Shown one piece after another: positions 36,235 through 45,497 of a stretch of 53,718 nt of DNA. A program made the position numbers and the translations under genes. Numbering within the stretch: position 1 is the stretch's first letter; the number at the start of each line of letters is the position of its first letter. Source of the stretch: Haloplasma contractile (lineage in GTDB: Bacteria; Bacillota_I; Bacilli_A; Haloplasmatales; Haloplasmataceae); assembly GCA_016841945.1 (NCBI GenBank), contig JAENYC010000003.1, positions 88,247 to 141,964 on the forward strand. The letters are read 5' to 3'. The notes below the pieces were generated by a model that was not told the DNA's origin, did no database searches, and worked only from the letters and a program-made list of their open reading frames with translations.

Positions 36235-36882
36235 CTAATACCTTTTAATCAATTCTTTTAATATGGCAAAGAAGAATGTGTAAACTTGCCGTACTAAAGT
36301 AAATACTAGTAGCATAATAAAGAGAATAATCCCAATGGCTACAACCGTCATGATGGTTGTGATAATGACCTTTAATGGAGAATATTCATGAATATTAATC
36401 ATTCCAAAAAACATCAAATAGACTACACCGAATACTCCAATATAATGAATCACATCTAACAATACTATTTCATCCATTGTCAAATAGTTACTTCCAATAA
36501 TGACAATGATAGAGGTCAATATAAAAGGAAATAACGAATAACAAACCATCATGAATATTTCTTTTATCTTACCTTTTCCATCAAATAAGGTTGTGACATT
36601 CCAATTCGCAATGGTAAATAATATGACTGGAAACACAACAAATGAAGTGAGCTTAATACTATTTAAATCCTTAGGGTTATTGGGATTCATAATAAACCCT
36701 AGGGATGTAAATTTAAGCACTTGAATAAATGACATGAGTGCTAAAAATATCAGTGCCACATAAAGCTTTCCTTTTTTACCAAATTTAAAATCTTCATAAC
36801 CTTTAAAAGGATGCGAAATCATATAGGCAGGAAATTTAATGATATCTTCATGTAATTTTTTCAAAAACCTCTTTGTTTTCAT
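36235..36882 (-). CDS. Yip1-family membrane protein
   Basis: About 215 residues with five predicted membrane helices. An amphipathic N-terminus (KRFLKKLHEDIIKFPAYMISHPFKGYEDFKFGKKGK) precedes the Yip1 core: NWNVTTLFDGKGKIKEIFMMVCYSLFPFILTSI. The start is placed at the ATG one base after the stop of the previous gene, with AGGAAGGA upstream; a longer frame would overlap that gene. Bacterial Yip1 proteins commonly sit beside sugar ABC transporters; function unknown. Confidence 0.8.
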   Translation of the reverse strand: MKTKRFLKKLHEDIIKFPAYMISHPFKGYEDFKFGKKGKLYVALIFLALMSFIQVLKFTSLGFIMNPNNPKDLNSIKLTSFVVFPVILFTIANWNVTTLFDGKGKIKEIFMMVCYSLFPFILTSIIVIIGSNYLTMDEIVLLDVIHYIGVFGVVYLMFFGMINIHEYSPLKVIITTIMTVVAIGIILFIMLLVFTLVRQVYTFFFAILKELIKRY

Positions 36883-36883
36883 A

Positions 36884-38356
36884 CTAATCATTCCTTCCTG
36901 TTTCTTTCGCTTGTCTAATATTATCTTTAATTGAACTATATAGTAATAATCCAACAGAACTAAAGATTAAGACAACAATGATTGGGAAAAATTTCCTTAA
37001 TTGAACATTTCTATATTCTTTATAAGCTAAGGAGTAATTGGTCTTATCATAAGCCAGTTTAAAATTATCCATCGCTTTTTTATATTCACCTTTAATATAT
37101 TGAGTTCTTGCGATACCACGGTATGCCAAGTAATAATTACTATAGTATTTCAGCGTATCTTCCCAAATTTCAGCAGATTGTTCGTAATCGCCTTCATAAT
37201 ATAGTTTCGTCGCTTCATTCACTAAATCACCAAACTTCGTTGGTTCAAAGATGGATATGGTGTTATTTGTAGAATCCATAACGAGAAGATTATCTCCAAC
37301 ATATTGAAGAGTTGTCGCATTGCTAAATGTTCCTACTTGTTTACCATTACCACCAAAAATATAAAGGAGATTTCCATCAAAATCATAGGTAAATATTCTA
37401 CCGCGTTTCACATCTAAGACAGAATAGATACCATAATCATTGGCTGCAATATCAACAAGTAATGATGGACCTGTTGGAACATCACTGCTCTCCCACCAAG
37501 TGTATGTCACTTCACCTTTAGGTACGAAATAACCTGTTCTTGATAAGACATCGATTCCTTTAGGATTAATCCTTTTAATCATATCATTTCCTGTGCCATC
37601 ACTTGTTTGAGATACTGTATAAAGGAACCCATCCCTATCAACATGAAAATTCATAAAAGTGGTTGGTAAATAAAGATTAACTTTATCTCTTTGTTCTTTA
37701 GACATAAACATCATCCAAAAACGGTCGAGTAAATTAATCGCAACCTTATTGGTACCGACAAATCGACTAAATGTACCATCAGCATCAAGTTCTAAAATTC
37801 CTTCATACACACCTGTTGCAATAACATACATTTTTCCTGTATCACTAACCGCAATTTTATCTGGTTTGTATACAACCGCATCCTCACCCTGAAAAATCAA
37901 TTCATCTGGTGTTGTAAATTCATTATATAACCCATTTTCACGAATTTTTAATATACGACTATTTCCAGTATCTGCAACATAGATATAGGTAATTAAATCT
38001 CCATCATCATCTAATTCTTCAGTGACAAAAATACCTTGTGGTCCATTCATTTTAATAGAATCAAATTCTAAATTTTGAGGGTATTGTCTAATAAATTGAT
38101 AATTTTTATCTAATACCATGATTTTATTTAATTTTCCGTCTAATAAATAAATTTTATCATTGTATACATACATATCCGATAATTCACCGATTTCAGAAGC
38201 TATTTCAGGTGGAGTGATCGTTTTAATATGTGTGTATGGGTCTATTGAATCAATAGCGGTACCCCAATATGAATAATAGTATCCCGCCTTGGTTATTGTG
38301 AGATTCGTTAGAATCGCCACGACAAATATTCCTATAAATGCAATTATTTTCTTCAT
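36884..38356 (-). CDS. membrane-anchored NHL-repeat/TPR protein
   Basis: 490 residues. Signal/anchor helix (about 2-22), then a beta-propeller-like region (about 35-365) with NHL-type repeats such as YIYVADTGNSRILKI, PDKIAVSDTGKMYVIA, DRDGFLYTVSQ and GNLLYIFGGNG. TPR-like helices (about 375-450: ATKLYYEGDYEQSAEIWEDTLK, YLAYRGIARTQYIKGEYKKAMDNFK) and a C-terminal membrane helix (about 460-480) follow, so both ends lie at the membrane. Start is the ATG after AGGTGA; a GTG three codons earlier is inside the ribosome site. It probably binds glycan or proteins near the transporter; no enzymatic motif is seen. Confidence 0.8.
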   Translation of the reverse strand: MKKIIAFIGIFVVAILTNLTITKAGYYYSYWGTAIDSIDPYTHIKTITPPEIASEIGELSDMYVYNDKIYLLDGKLNKIMVLDKNYQFIRQYPQNLEFDSIKMNGPQGIFVTEELDDDGDLITYIYVADTGNSRILKIRENGLYNEFTTPDELIFQGEDAVVYKPDKIAVSDTGKMYVIATGVYEGILELDADGTFSRFVGTNKVAINLLDRFWMMFMSKEQRDKVNLYLPTTFMNFHVDRDGFLYTVSQTSDGTGNDMIKRINPKGIDVLSRTGYFVPKGEVTYTWWESSDVPTGPSLLVDIAANDYGIYSVLDVKRGRIFTYDFDGNLLYIFGGNGKQVGTFSNATTLQYVGDNLLVMDSTNNTISIFEPTKFGDLVNEATKLYYEGDYEQSAEIWEDTLKYYSNYYLAYRGIARTQYIKGEYKKAMDNFKLAYDKTNYSLAYKEYRNVQLRKFFPIIVVLIFSSVGLLLYSSIKDNIRQAKETGRND

Positions 38357-38365
38357 ACTCTTCAC

Positions 38366-39277
38366 CTACTTCATACCTGAATGTGACATTGTATCAATAA
38401 TTTTACTTTGAGAGATGATAAATATGGTAACAGGTACAATTAACATAATGACAGAAACTGCCGCTGCCGTACCTGCACGCGCAATACCACCGCTAACGAT
38501 TTGTGCTAATGCATAACTCAATGTTTTTAATTGTTCAGAGAATATATAACCTGCCCCTTGAGTTGACCATAATTGTTGAAATAATAAAATAACAAGTGTC
38601 AACCAAGCAGGTTTAGATAATGGCATAACCACTCTCCAAAATATTCTAAATTCATTAGCACCATCAATTTTTGCAGCTTCCAATAAACTATTCGGTATAG
38701 ATTCCATAAATTGTTTCATCAAATATAACCCTAATGGAAAGGCAAAGGCTGGGATAATGACCGCAAAATGGGTATCTATTAAGCCAATCCAACTCATGAT
38801 CATAAACACTGGGGTACTTGTTACAGCTCCATTAAACATCAACGAATACACAATTAATGTAAAGATAAATGCTTTCCCAGGGAAATGATGTTTCGCAAGG
38901 GGGTATGCGCACATAGAAGCAATAATCACATGTCCGATTGTCCCTACAACAGTGATAAACACCGTATTAAAGATATATCGTGACATCGGTACCCAAGTTG
39001 TTCCCATTAAAATCATTAAATCACTAAAGTTTTTAAACGTTGGATCTGTTGGAAACAATTTAGGTGGAAATATAAATAACTCATGTAGAGGTTTAAATGC
39101 GTTGGCGATGATAAAAATCAAAGGATACGCACTAAACACACTGAATATCAACAAGAATAATAAGATAACAATATTTCCAGCTACTGAACGATTGAGACGT
39201 TTTTTCTTTTTAATTTTTGTTTTTATTTTCACGTTGTCTTTTGACATAATTTTCTTTAATTTTGCAATCTTATCCAT
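38366..39277 (-). CDS. sugar ABC transporter permease, MsmG/UgpE type (pair 1)
   Basis: 303 residues, basic N-terminus then six helices. EAA loop: SLLEAAKIDGANEFRIFWRVVMPLSKPAW. AFPLGLYLMKQFMESIP is also a family signature. It starts one base after the stop of the partner permease, showing coupling. Confidence 0.94.
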   Translation of the reverse strand: MDKIAKLKKIMSKDNVKIKTKIKKKKRLNRSVAGNIVILLFLLIFSVFSAYPLIFIIANAFKPLHELFIFPPKLFPTDPTFKNFSDLMILMGTTWVPMSRYIFNTVFITVVGTIGHVIIASMCAYPLAKHHFPGKAFIFTLIVYSLMFNGAVTSTPVFMIMSWIGLIDTHFAVIIPAFAFPLGLYLMKQFMESIPNSLLEAAKIDGANEFRIFWRVVMPLSKPAWLTLVILLFQQLWSTQGAGYIFSEQLKTLSYALAQIVSGGIARAGTAAAVSVIMLIVPVTIFIISQSKIIDTMSHSGMK

Positions 39278-39278
39278 C

Positions 39279-40211
39279 TTATGTACCTACTCTTCTTAAG
39301 AATTTTTGAACAATAATGTTCGATGATAACATAATCATAAATAATATTGTTGCTATCGCAGAAGCATAACCCATCTCAAATCGCATGCCACCATAATCAA
39401 GTAAGTGAAGTACGATGGTATGACCTGAATAATCCACAGATGGATAACCTGCAATTTCAGAGGAAACAGCTGAAATTCCAAAAGATGAGGTAATCTGCAT
39501 GACGGCACCAAACATGAGTTGAGGTCGCATTTGAGGTAAAGTGATATACCATAACTCTTGCCATCTATTTCTTATTCCATCAATTGCACCAGCTTCATAT
39601 AATTTTTGATCTAGGTTCTGAAGTCCTGCGATGAAAGCAAGGAAAGCAACGCCTAAACTTAGCCAAAATTGAACAATAATAATAATCCATAGGACATATT
39701 TTGGGTCTTGAAGCCAGGTAATGGGTTCTGTAATCAATCCATTTTTTATCAAGAATGAATTGGCGTATCCATACATATCACTTGAGAAAATGAGTTTCCA
39801 CAAAAGATAAGCATTCCCTGATATCGATGGGGCATAGAAAATTAATGTCATTAACCATTTCCATTTTTTAGGTAATTCATTGATTAACCATGCAACCACA
39901 AACGCTAAGATAAATGATATGGGGCCTGTAATAATTGCCAATATCAATGTGTTTTTCATTGCGATGATAAACACTTCATCTTCTAGAAATAAGCGAACAT
40001 AATTATCAAAACCTACAAATGATGGAAATTCTAAAAGGTTAAAATTTGTAAAACTAAATACGATTGACATAATAACTGAGAAAACAGTAAACGTTCCAAA
40101 GATTATTAAATAGGGAGCCATCAGATAATATGAATACCGTTGTTTATACATTTTTCTTCTTAACTTTTTAAATCGTGATTCTTTCTCTGTTGTAATTGTT
40201 TTATCTCTCAT
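39279..40211 (-). CDS. sugar ABC transporter permease, MsmF/UgpA type (pair 1)
   Basis: 310 residues. Six helices and EAA loop KLYEAGAIDGIRNRWQELWYITLPQMRP. It lies directly after the large receptor at 40230, so it probably pairs with that receptor. GGGAGTG precedes the ATG. Confidence 0.94.
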   Translation of the reverse strand: MRDKTITTEKESRFKKLRRKMYKQRYSYYLMAPYLIIFGTFTVFSVIMSIVFSFTNFNLLEFPSFVGFDNYVRLFLEDEVFIIAMKNTLILAIITGPISFILAFVVAWLINELPKKWKWLMTLIFYAPSISGNAYLLWKLIFSSDMYGYANSFLIKNGLITEPITWLQDPKYVLWIIIIVQFWLSLGVAFLAFIAGLQNLDQKLYEAGAIDGIRNRWQELWYITLPQMRPQLMFGAVMQITSSFGISAVSSEIAGYPSVDYSGHTIVLHLLDYGGMRFEMGYASAIATILFMIMLSSNIIVQKFLRRVGT

Positions 40212-40229
40212 TTAACAACACACTCCCAT

Positions 40230-43211
40230 TTAATCTAGATCGAACTCTTTACGTTTACGTTCTATCTCTCTATTTATTTTTCGATTATATATATACATCG
40301 TGTCTCTAGGATTTGTTGACAGATTGTATGACTCCCTGAAGGCATTATTAATATATCTTCCGACAATATATGACCCTGGTACGACTGGTACACCAACTGT
40401 ATTGTGAATCTCTTCTTTTAAGATTTCGTGATATTTATTAGGCCAAGACATTTGATCAAGTGCTTCTAAATTTGCAGTTGCAACCCGACCTGCTTCTCCA
40501 AAAATACCTTCTAACTCTCTTGAATATCTGACTTGCGTACTCGCTTCTGACCACCACTTCATAAACTTCCATGATGCTTCGTGACTGTTGTTTTTCTTAA
40601 GCATCACAGTAGCTGTTGTCACTGATGTTGTGGAATTATCAATTAACTGTTCTTGTTCACCTGTTTCAGGATTTATAACATAAATTGGGTCACCATTTTC
40701 ATCATATTGTGGGGTACCTGGTATCGGTACAAAGTCCCATTGTCCCCTGATTTCAGGTGCAAAAACACTTAAGTTATTATATAAGGTATAGTAATCAATC
40801 CCAATTGGCATTTCACCACTTCTAAAGCGATTCACAAAATTCGCTTGTATAGAAAAACTATATTTACTAAAGAAACTCGTATAATCAACAAAAGCATCTA
40901 ATGCTTCATCTGTTAATAAATCTGTTCTAGCACCACCCTCAGCGTAGAGTTTTCCACCATATTGATGTAATAGTGAATAAAAAACCGGATTTAACATATT
41001 TAAATTTTCATACTGAGGGATATAAAATTCTAAATGATTTCTTTGAAGAATTGGCACAAGGTCAATGACATCTTCCCAGGTCTTTGGTGGTTCAACACCT
41101 AAATCTTTCAAAATATCGGTTCTATAATACATGACCATAAAATTCTGACTATCTGGTATACCATAATATCCGCCATCGTAGTAATAGGGAACCATGGCAC
41201 TGTCTGTAAAGCGATTCTTTACTTCGTTAAAATCTTCAAACTGACTGATATCATAAATCGCATTACGCATTGCATATTCAACTGGTAAATTCTCACCAGA
41301 AAACATCGCAACATCAGGTCCTACACCAGCTAGCGTTGCAGGTAATAAAACACCTGCATTGACAAGCTTAAGGTTCACCTTTACCTTGTATTGTTCAGTA
41401 AAGGTCTCATCAATCATTTGTTTAATTGTCGTTGCCTGATCGCGCCCTGTTGCTTGTAACCACACTGTTATTTCTTCATAATCTTTCATGTTTTCATCAT
41501 CATTTTCCATAAGTGAATAATCGACAAAGAATGAAGCAAATAAGGTGGTAATTTGATACCAAATTTTTTCAAAGAAATTTGACTTCGCTCTAGGCAATTG
41601 ATACATTTCATTGTGAATCACAAGATAATCAATGGATAAGGGTTGTTCTCTTACGATCATGCTCCAAGCACCTAAGGCCACTATATTACTTTTAAATGCT
41701 TCTAAATTTGATTGAACTTTTCTTATATCAGCTGAAAACATTTCAAGTTGCACAACCATCTTCTGAAGTACAGCAATATTAGCACTATATTCACCAGTTA
41801 TTTCAACGATTTTATCGATTGCCGTTTGTAAATTGTCTGCACTTTCTTGAAATTTTTGATCTAGGTTATCAATTCTTTTTTCTAATTGATAATCACGGTA
41901 CACATCAGGAGAAACTCCGGTAAAAATGATAATTTCACGATATAATTCATTCAATTTAACAATTTCTTCTTCAACTGTTTCAATGATTGATTCATATCTT
42001 CCTAATGTATTTTTCAATGTGATGGTACTTATTCCTTCTTCTAGATAAAATAAATAAGCACCTTCTTTATTACCTAATGTGATATTTTGCCAATCATTTT
42101 CATAGATAATCTCTATTTGAGCGGCTTCAGCAAATGGTATTTCCCCATTTATAAATAAACTTCTTGTAGAAAAGGATCCAGCTTTCATATTTTGTAATAC
42201 TTTCATAGAAAGTTGATAAAGACCTGTTTCAGGGACGTCAATTTCCCACTCAATCCAATCACCAACCACTCTCCAGTTGGTTCCACCAATACAATTGAGT
42301 CGTAATTGTGTTCTATGAAATGGTTCTGTTCTAACACTGGTTCTATCCACTTGTGGATATAAAGTAGGAGATGATTGTAAGGTAGCGTCTTCCCCTTGTA
42401 CTTTTTTATGTTCACCAGCAATATCATAGTTCTTATACTCCTGTAAATACGCATCATATGAAATTCGTTCTTCAATCTTATGAATGATGATTTTATCTAG
42501 TAATAATGGCTCACGAATAGCAGTTAAAGAAATGGTATTTTTTCCTTCAACCAATTCAAAGAAATAAGGTTCAAAATACCCTTCTTCATTTTCAAGTATT
42601 TTTGTTTGCCATGATGGTTTTTCTTCTCTTGAAGGTCTTATATCATTTTTACCCTTTACGTGTTTAACCTCTGTCACATTCCCCCATATCCGATAGAAGG
42701 TAACATTGCGCATTTCAGAAAATGGCACTTCTCCATTAATCGCAATTTCACGTTCTGGATTTGCGCTTTTTCCTTCATAAGGATAATAATGAAATTCTAT
42801 GTTGTAAGCGCCAGCCTCGGGTACATTAAACTCCCATGTAACCGTTCCTTCTGCTGGGGTTAATAAGGCTTGTTTTTCTAAACCTTCATAATTGTCAAGC
42901 AGTTCTACATCTAAATCGTCATATGCATTGATTAATTCATCGGAATCATTATAACGAGGAATCCCATCTGTTAGTAATGAATACTGACTTGCATCAATGA
43001 CTATTTCATGATTTGGAGTCTGTAATTGACTCTTATTTATGTAATTTTTATTATCAAATAATTTATATCCCAATTGTTCAATATGCGAAGCAACATCTGA
43101 TTCTTGAATCGCATTCATATCTAGTGCATAAGTATCATTTTTTGGTCTTAAATGAATAGCAAGTATTACTAAAACGAGAAATACTGCTAGATAAAATATT
43201 TTTTTAAACAT
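40230..43211 (-). CDS. very large ABC receptor: sugar-binding-like modules fused to a family 1 solute-binding domain
   Basis: 993 residues. N-terminal membrane anchor (about 3-21, no lipobox). Two similar beta-sandwich modules follow (about 95-265 and 285-420), each with an EAGxY/ETGLY strand, an INGE.PF motif and a closing LxxGxxxITL strand, resembling CBM35/CBM6-type sugar-binding domains. A helical, coiled-coil spacer (about 425-560) leads to a C-terminal family 1 SBP domain (about 580-993): ITVWLQATGRDQAT, LAGVGPDVAMFSG, YYYDGGYYGIPDSQNFMVMYYRTDIL, PPKTWEDVIDLV and WKFMKWWSEAST. Usual SBPs are 400-450 residues. The start is the ATG eight bases after the YesL-like gene. Likely captures long glycans and feeds permease pair 1. 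Confidence 0.88.
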   Translation of the reverse strand: MFKKIFYLAVFLVLVILAIHLRPKNDTYALDMNAIQESDVASHIEQLGYKLFDNKNYINKSQLQTPNHEIVIDASQYSLLTDGIPRYNDSDELINAYDDLDVELLDNYEGLEKQALLTPAEGTVTWEFNVPEAGAYNIEFHYYPYEGKSANPEREIAINGEVPFSEMRNVTFYRIWGNVTEVKHVKGKNDIRPSREEKPSWQTKILENEEGYFEPYFFELVEGKNTISLTAIREPLLLDKIIIHKIEERISYDAYLQEYKNYDIAGEHKKVQGEDATLQSSPTLYPQVDRTSVRTEPFHRTQLRLNCIGGTNWRVVGDWIEWEIDVPETGLYQLSMKVLQNMKAGSFSTRSLFINGEIPFAEAAQIEIIYENDWQNITLGNKEGAYLFYLEEGISTITLKNTLGRYESIIETVEEEIVKLNELYREIIIFTGVSPDVYRDYQLEKRIDNLDQKFQESADNLQTAIDKIVEITGEYSANIAVLQKMVVQLEMFSADIRKVQSNLEAFKSNIVALGAWSMIVREQPLSIDYLVIHNEMYQLPRAKSNFFEKIWYQITTLFASFFVDYSLMENDDENMKDYEEITVWLQATGRDQATTIKQMIDETFTEQYKVKVNLKLVNAGVLLPATLAGVGPDVAMFSGENLPVEYAMRNAIYDISQFEDFNEVKNRFTDSAMVPYYYDGGYYGIPDSQNFMVMYYRTDILKDLGVEPPKTWEDVIDLVPILQRNHLEFYIPQYENLNMLNPVFYSLLHQYGGKLYAEGGARTDLLTDEALDAFVDYTSFFSKYSFSIQANFVNRFRSGEMPIGIDYYTLYNNLSVFAPEIRGQWDFVPIPGTPQYDENGDPIYVINPETGEQEQLIDNSTTSVTTATVMLKKNNSHEASWKFMKWWSEASTQVRYSRELEGIFGEAGRVATANLEALDQMSWPNKYHEILKEEIHNTVGVPVVPGSYIVGRYINNAFRESYNLSTNPRDTMYIYNRKINREIERKRKEFDLD

Positions 43212-43218
43212 CGTTTCA

Positions 43219-43884
43219 TCACTCCACATCATAATTTCTAGTCAAATTTTTATCATTTTCGGTTAACTTCTTTAAAATTCCTTGGAAAACTTGTAAGTAT
43301 ATATATACTGGAATGGTAATGCAAACAAATGGAATAATTGGAGGTTGTAAAGAGATTAGTAATGTCCAACCTATTGTCAATATGACAAGTAATAGGGTTC
43401 TAAATGGATAAGCAAACACCAGTAAAAATGAAAATTTAATAATTCCAACGGTTTTTAACCCTTTAAAATACATATAAATAGGAAAAATATGTAACAACAG
43501 TCCCATTATGAATAAATCCATGGATAAGAATAGGAATAAACCTATTAAATAAAACAAAGAACTATTTTGATTAATTGCATATTCATAAAAAAACAAGGTA
43601 TTAAAGGATAAAATACAAAGTATTAATGCAATGACAAGAAATAGTTTTTGAAGTTTAAAATAATCTCTTTTTATGATGGTGTAAAACCCTTTAAAGATTG
43701 AAATACTTTTGTTATCACTCAGACGTTGTAGGAGAATATAAGTTGCAGCAAGGGCTGGAAAAAAAGTAAAGATTCCAAGTCCTAGTACACTTATCAAAAC
43801 AAACACCAAGTTGATGAGAATAAGATAGTAAGCTTTATCAAAATAGTAATAGACTTTACTGTTGACATATTTTTCGAAATTCAT
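43219..43884 (-). CDS. YesL-like (DUF624) membrane protein
   Basis: 221 residues with five predicted helices. YLILINLVFVLISVLGLGIFTFFPALAATY and the YFKLQK.. segment match the DUF624/YesL pattern; YesL-type genes usually accompany CUT1 sugar transporter operons. Function unknown, possibly transporter assembly. It lies between the phosphodiester glycosidase and the large receptor, with AGGTGA before the ATG. Confidence 0.82.
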   Translation of the reverse strand: MNFEKYVNSKVYYYFDKAYYLILINLVFVLISVLGLGIFTFFPALAATYILLQRLSDNKSISIFKGFYTIIKRDYFKLQKLFLVIALILCILSFNTLFFYEYAINQNSSLFYLIGLFLFLSMDLFIMGLLLHIFPIYMYFKGLKTVGIIKFSFLLVFAYPFRTLLLVILTIGWTLLISLQPPIIPFVCITIPVYIYLQVFQGILKKLTENDKNLTRNYDVE

Positions 43885-43892
43885 TGTATCAC

Positions 43893-45407
43893 CTATCTTT
43901 TTCTTTTAGCTATAACAATGATTGAAGATATAATCATAATGGCTCCTATTCCACTTAACATGTAAATGATATAATTTGAGTTGTCTTCTAAATCATCTGT
44001 ACCATCATTTGGTAGAGTTGTGACTTCATTATCTTCTGTATCATCTACTAGTTGACAAGCATCTAAATGAGGATAAGCTTCACAATTAGGAATGGGTTCT
44101 GGTAGTAAGGAAGAATCAATCCCACTATCTTCAACAAATAATATCGCGTTGGCCACAGGTCGTAAATGACCATCAGATGGTTCATTCACCACTTGTAATT
44201 CATCATTAATGCGTAATATAAAGGTTGATGAACCTCCACCGTCTAGTTCCATGGCATCAACAGCTCCTAAGTCGTAGGCAAGTTGCGCTTGTTCTTCTGT
44301 TGTGACTCCTAAACTGTACCCTTCTTGTCTACCATCGATGACTTGAATGAAGAACTCTCCATCAGCGGTAACTCCTATCGTAGTTCTAGGATGTCTACTA
44401 TTTGGGGCAACAGCATCACTTGTTCCATATGGTGTGATTTCTCCATCAATCACCAAACGATTTTTTCCACCGACTACCCAGTTTAAATTCTTGAAACCAG
44501 CATTCATGTATCTTTCTTGTTCTAAAATTTCTATTTTCTGACCATTTAGTAATATATTATAGAAATATTGAGCTTCACCACTTATCATTTCGCCAAAGGA
44601 ATTAATCGCAATTCCAATGTGACCAGAAGGGATATCAACGACTTGATTTGTCAACATTTTTTGTTCATCATCTCTTACAATCGTTGCTTCTATTGGATAA
44701 TCAAAATCACTATTCTTTACTTCTGCGATATACTTCCCAGTAAAATTACCAACGATTTGTTGATAGGTTGGCATAAAAAGCCCAATTTCTCCTGTTAAAC
44801 ACATCTTATCAACATTATCGATCGTAAAATCTCTATAAGTATCATCATCTAAATGGATGCGTAATATCTTTTGTTTCATTGGATTTAATCCTAGAATACC
44901 TTGATAAATTTCATAGTCACCTTGATTATTAAATCCAAAGTTTGTTAAACCTGAGTCCCATCCAAAGACAATTTCCTCTCCATCTTTCATATAGGTATGA
45001 GTTGTTTTACCGATATATTGTTCTTCAGGATAAGACGCAATAAAAAAATCTCCATTTACAGCAGCATACACTTTTCTTCCAGTTTCTGCTTCAAAATCCT
45101 CTGCGATTTCCATCACAGTGGCTTTTCTATAGTCACTTGAACTATTATAATCATCCCAAACGACCATATCTACGTTACTTGAGGTATAATCAAATGCTGC
45201 TTTAAATGCAACTCTCTTTATTCCATCATGTCCGTCAATTTCAAAACGTTCATATAAAACATCACTGATTTGAGCTTGGCTATATGATGTAACCTCACCT
45301 AGCGTTAAATCATATGGTGAATCTTCTCCCAATACATTAATTGAACCAAATACCGTTATAATTGTAAAAAATAATCCGAAATATATAACTTTTAATTGTT
45401 TGTTCAT
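43893..45407 (-). CDS. membrane-anchored phosphodiester glycosidase (NAGPA/DUF2233 family)
   Basis: 504 residues. Signal peptide (about 1-27, ending NVLG-ED), NAGPA domain with YAAVNGDFFIAS, HPRTTIGVTADGEFFIQVIDGRQ, GVTTEEQAQLAYDLGAVDAMELDGGGSST and VANAILF, then an acidic linker with two Cys and a C-terminal membrane helix ending AKRKR. The family is named for the lysosomal uncovering enzyme, which cleaves GlcNAc-1-phosphodiesters. On the cell surface it would remove GlcNAc- or hexose-1-phosphate substituents from a polymer. No LPXTG precedes the C-terminal helix. Confidence 0.88.
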   Translation of the reverse strand: MNKQLKVIYFGLFFTIITVFGSINVLGEDSPYDLTLGEVTSYSQAQISDVLYERFEIDGHDGIKRVAFKAAFDYTSSNVDMVVWDDYNSSSDYRKATVMEIAEDFEAETGRKVYAAVNGDFFIASYPEEQYIGKTTHTYMKDGEEIVFGWDSGLTNFGFNNQGDYEIYQGILGLNPMKQKILRIHLDDDTYRDFTIDNVDKMCLTGEIGLFMPTYQQIVGNFTGKYIAEVKNSDFDYPIEATIVRDDEQKMLTNQVVDIPSGHIGIAINSFGEMISGEAQYFYNILLNGQKIEILEQERYMNAGFKNLNWVVGGKNRLVIDGEITPYGTSDAVAPNSRHPRTTIGVTADGEFFIQVIDGRQEGYSLGVTTEEQAQLAYDLGAVDAMELDGGGSSTFILRINDELQVVNEPSDGHLRPVANAILFVEDSGIDSSLLPEPIPNCEAYPHLDACQLVDDTEDNEVTTLPNDGTDDLEDNSNYIIYMLSGIGAIMIISSIIVIAKRKR

Positions 45408-45444
45408 ATTAAAACTCCCCCGTCACTAAATTTATTTATATTAG

Positions 45445-45478
45445 TTATATAGGGATTTCCTAGGAAATCCCTATATAA
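45445..45478. repeat. perfect 34-bp palindrome between the repeat lipoprotein and phosphodiester glycosidase genes
   Basis: 17 bases (TTATATAGGGATTTCCT) followed directly by their reverse complement. In RNA this is a long stable hairpin; the bases after it on the minus strand (AACTAATATAAA) are not a T tract. Likely an RNA stabiliser or processing site rather than a terminator. Confidence 0.65.
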
Positions 45479-45497
45479 AAGCTTTAAATTTAATTAT

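Noticed and set aside
43211-43232. Longer start for the large receptor
   Set aside because: The extra codons overlap the end of the YesL-like gene and its ribosome site; the ATG at 43211 gives a proper membrane signal.
45445-45478. 34-bp palindrome as terminator splitting the long operon
   Set aside because: No T tract follows on the minus strand, and the next gene has a ribosome site but no visible promoter of its own.
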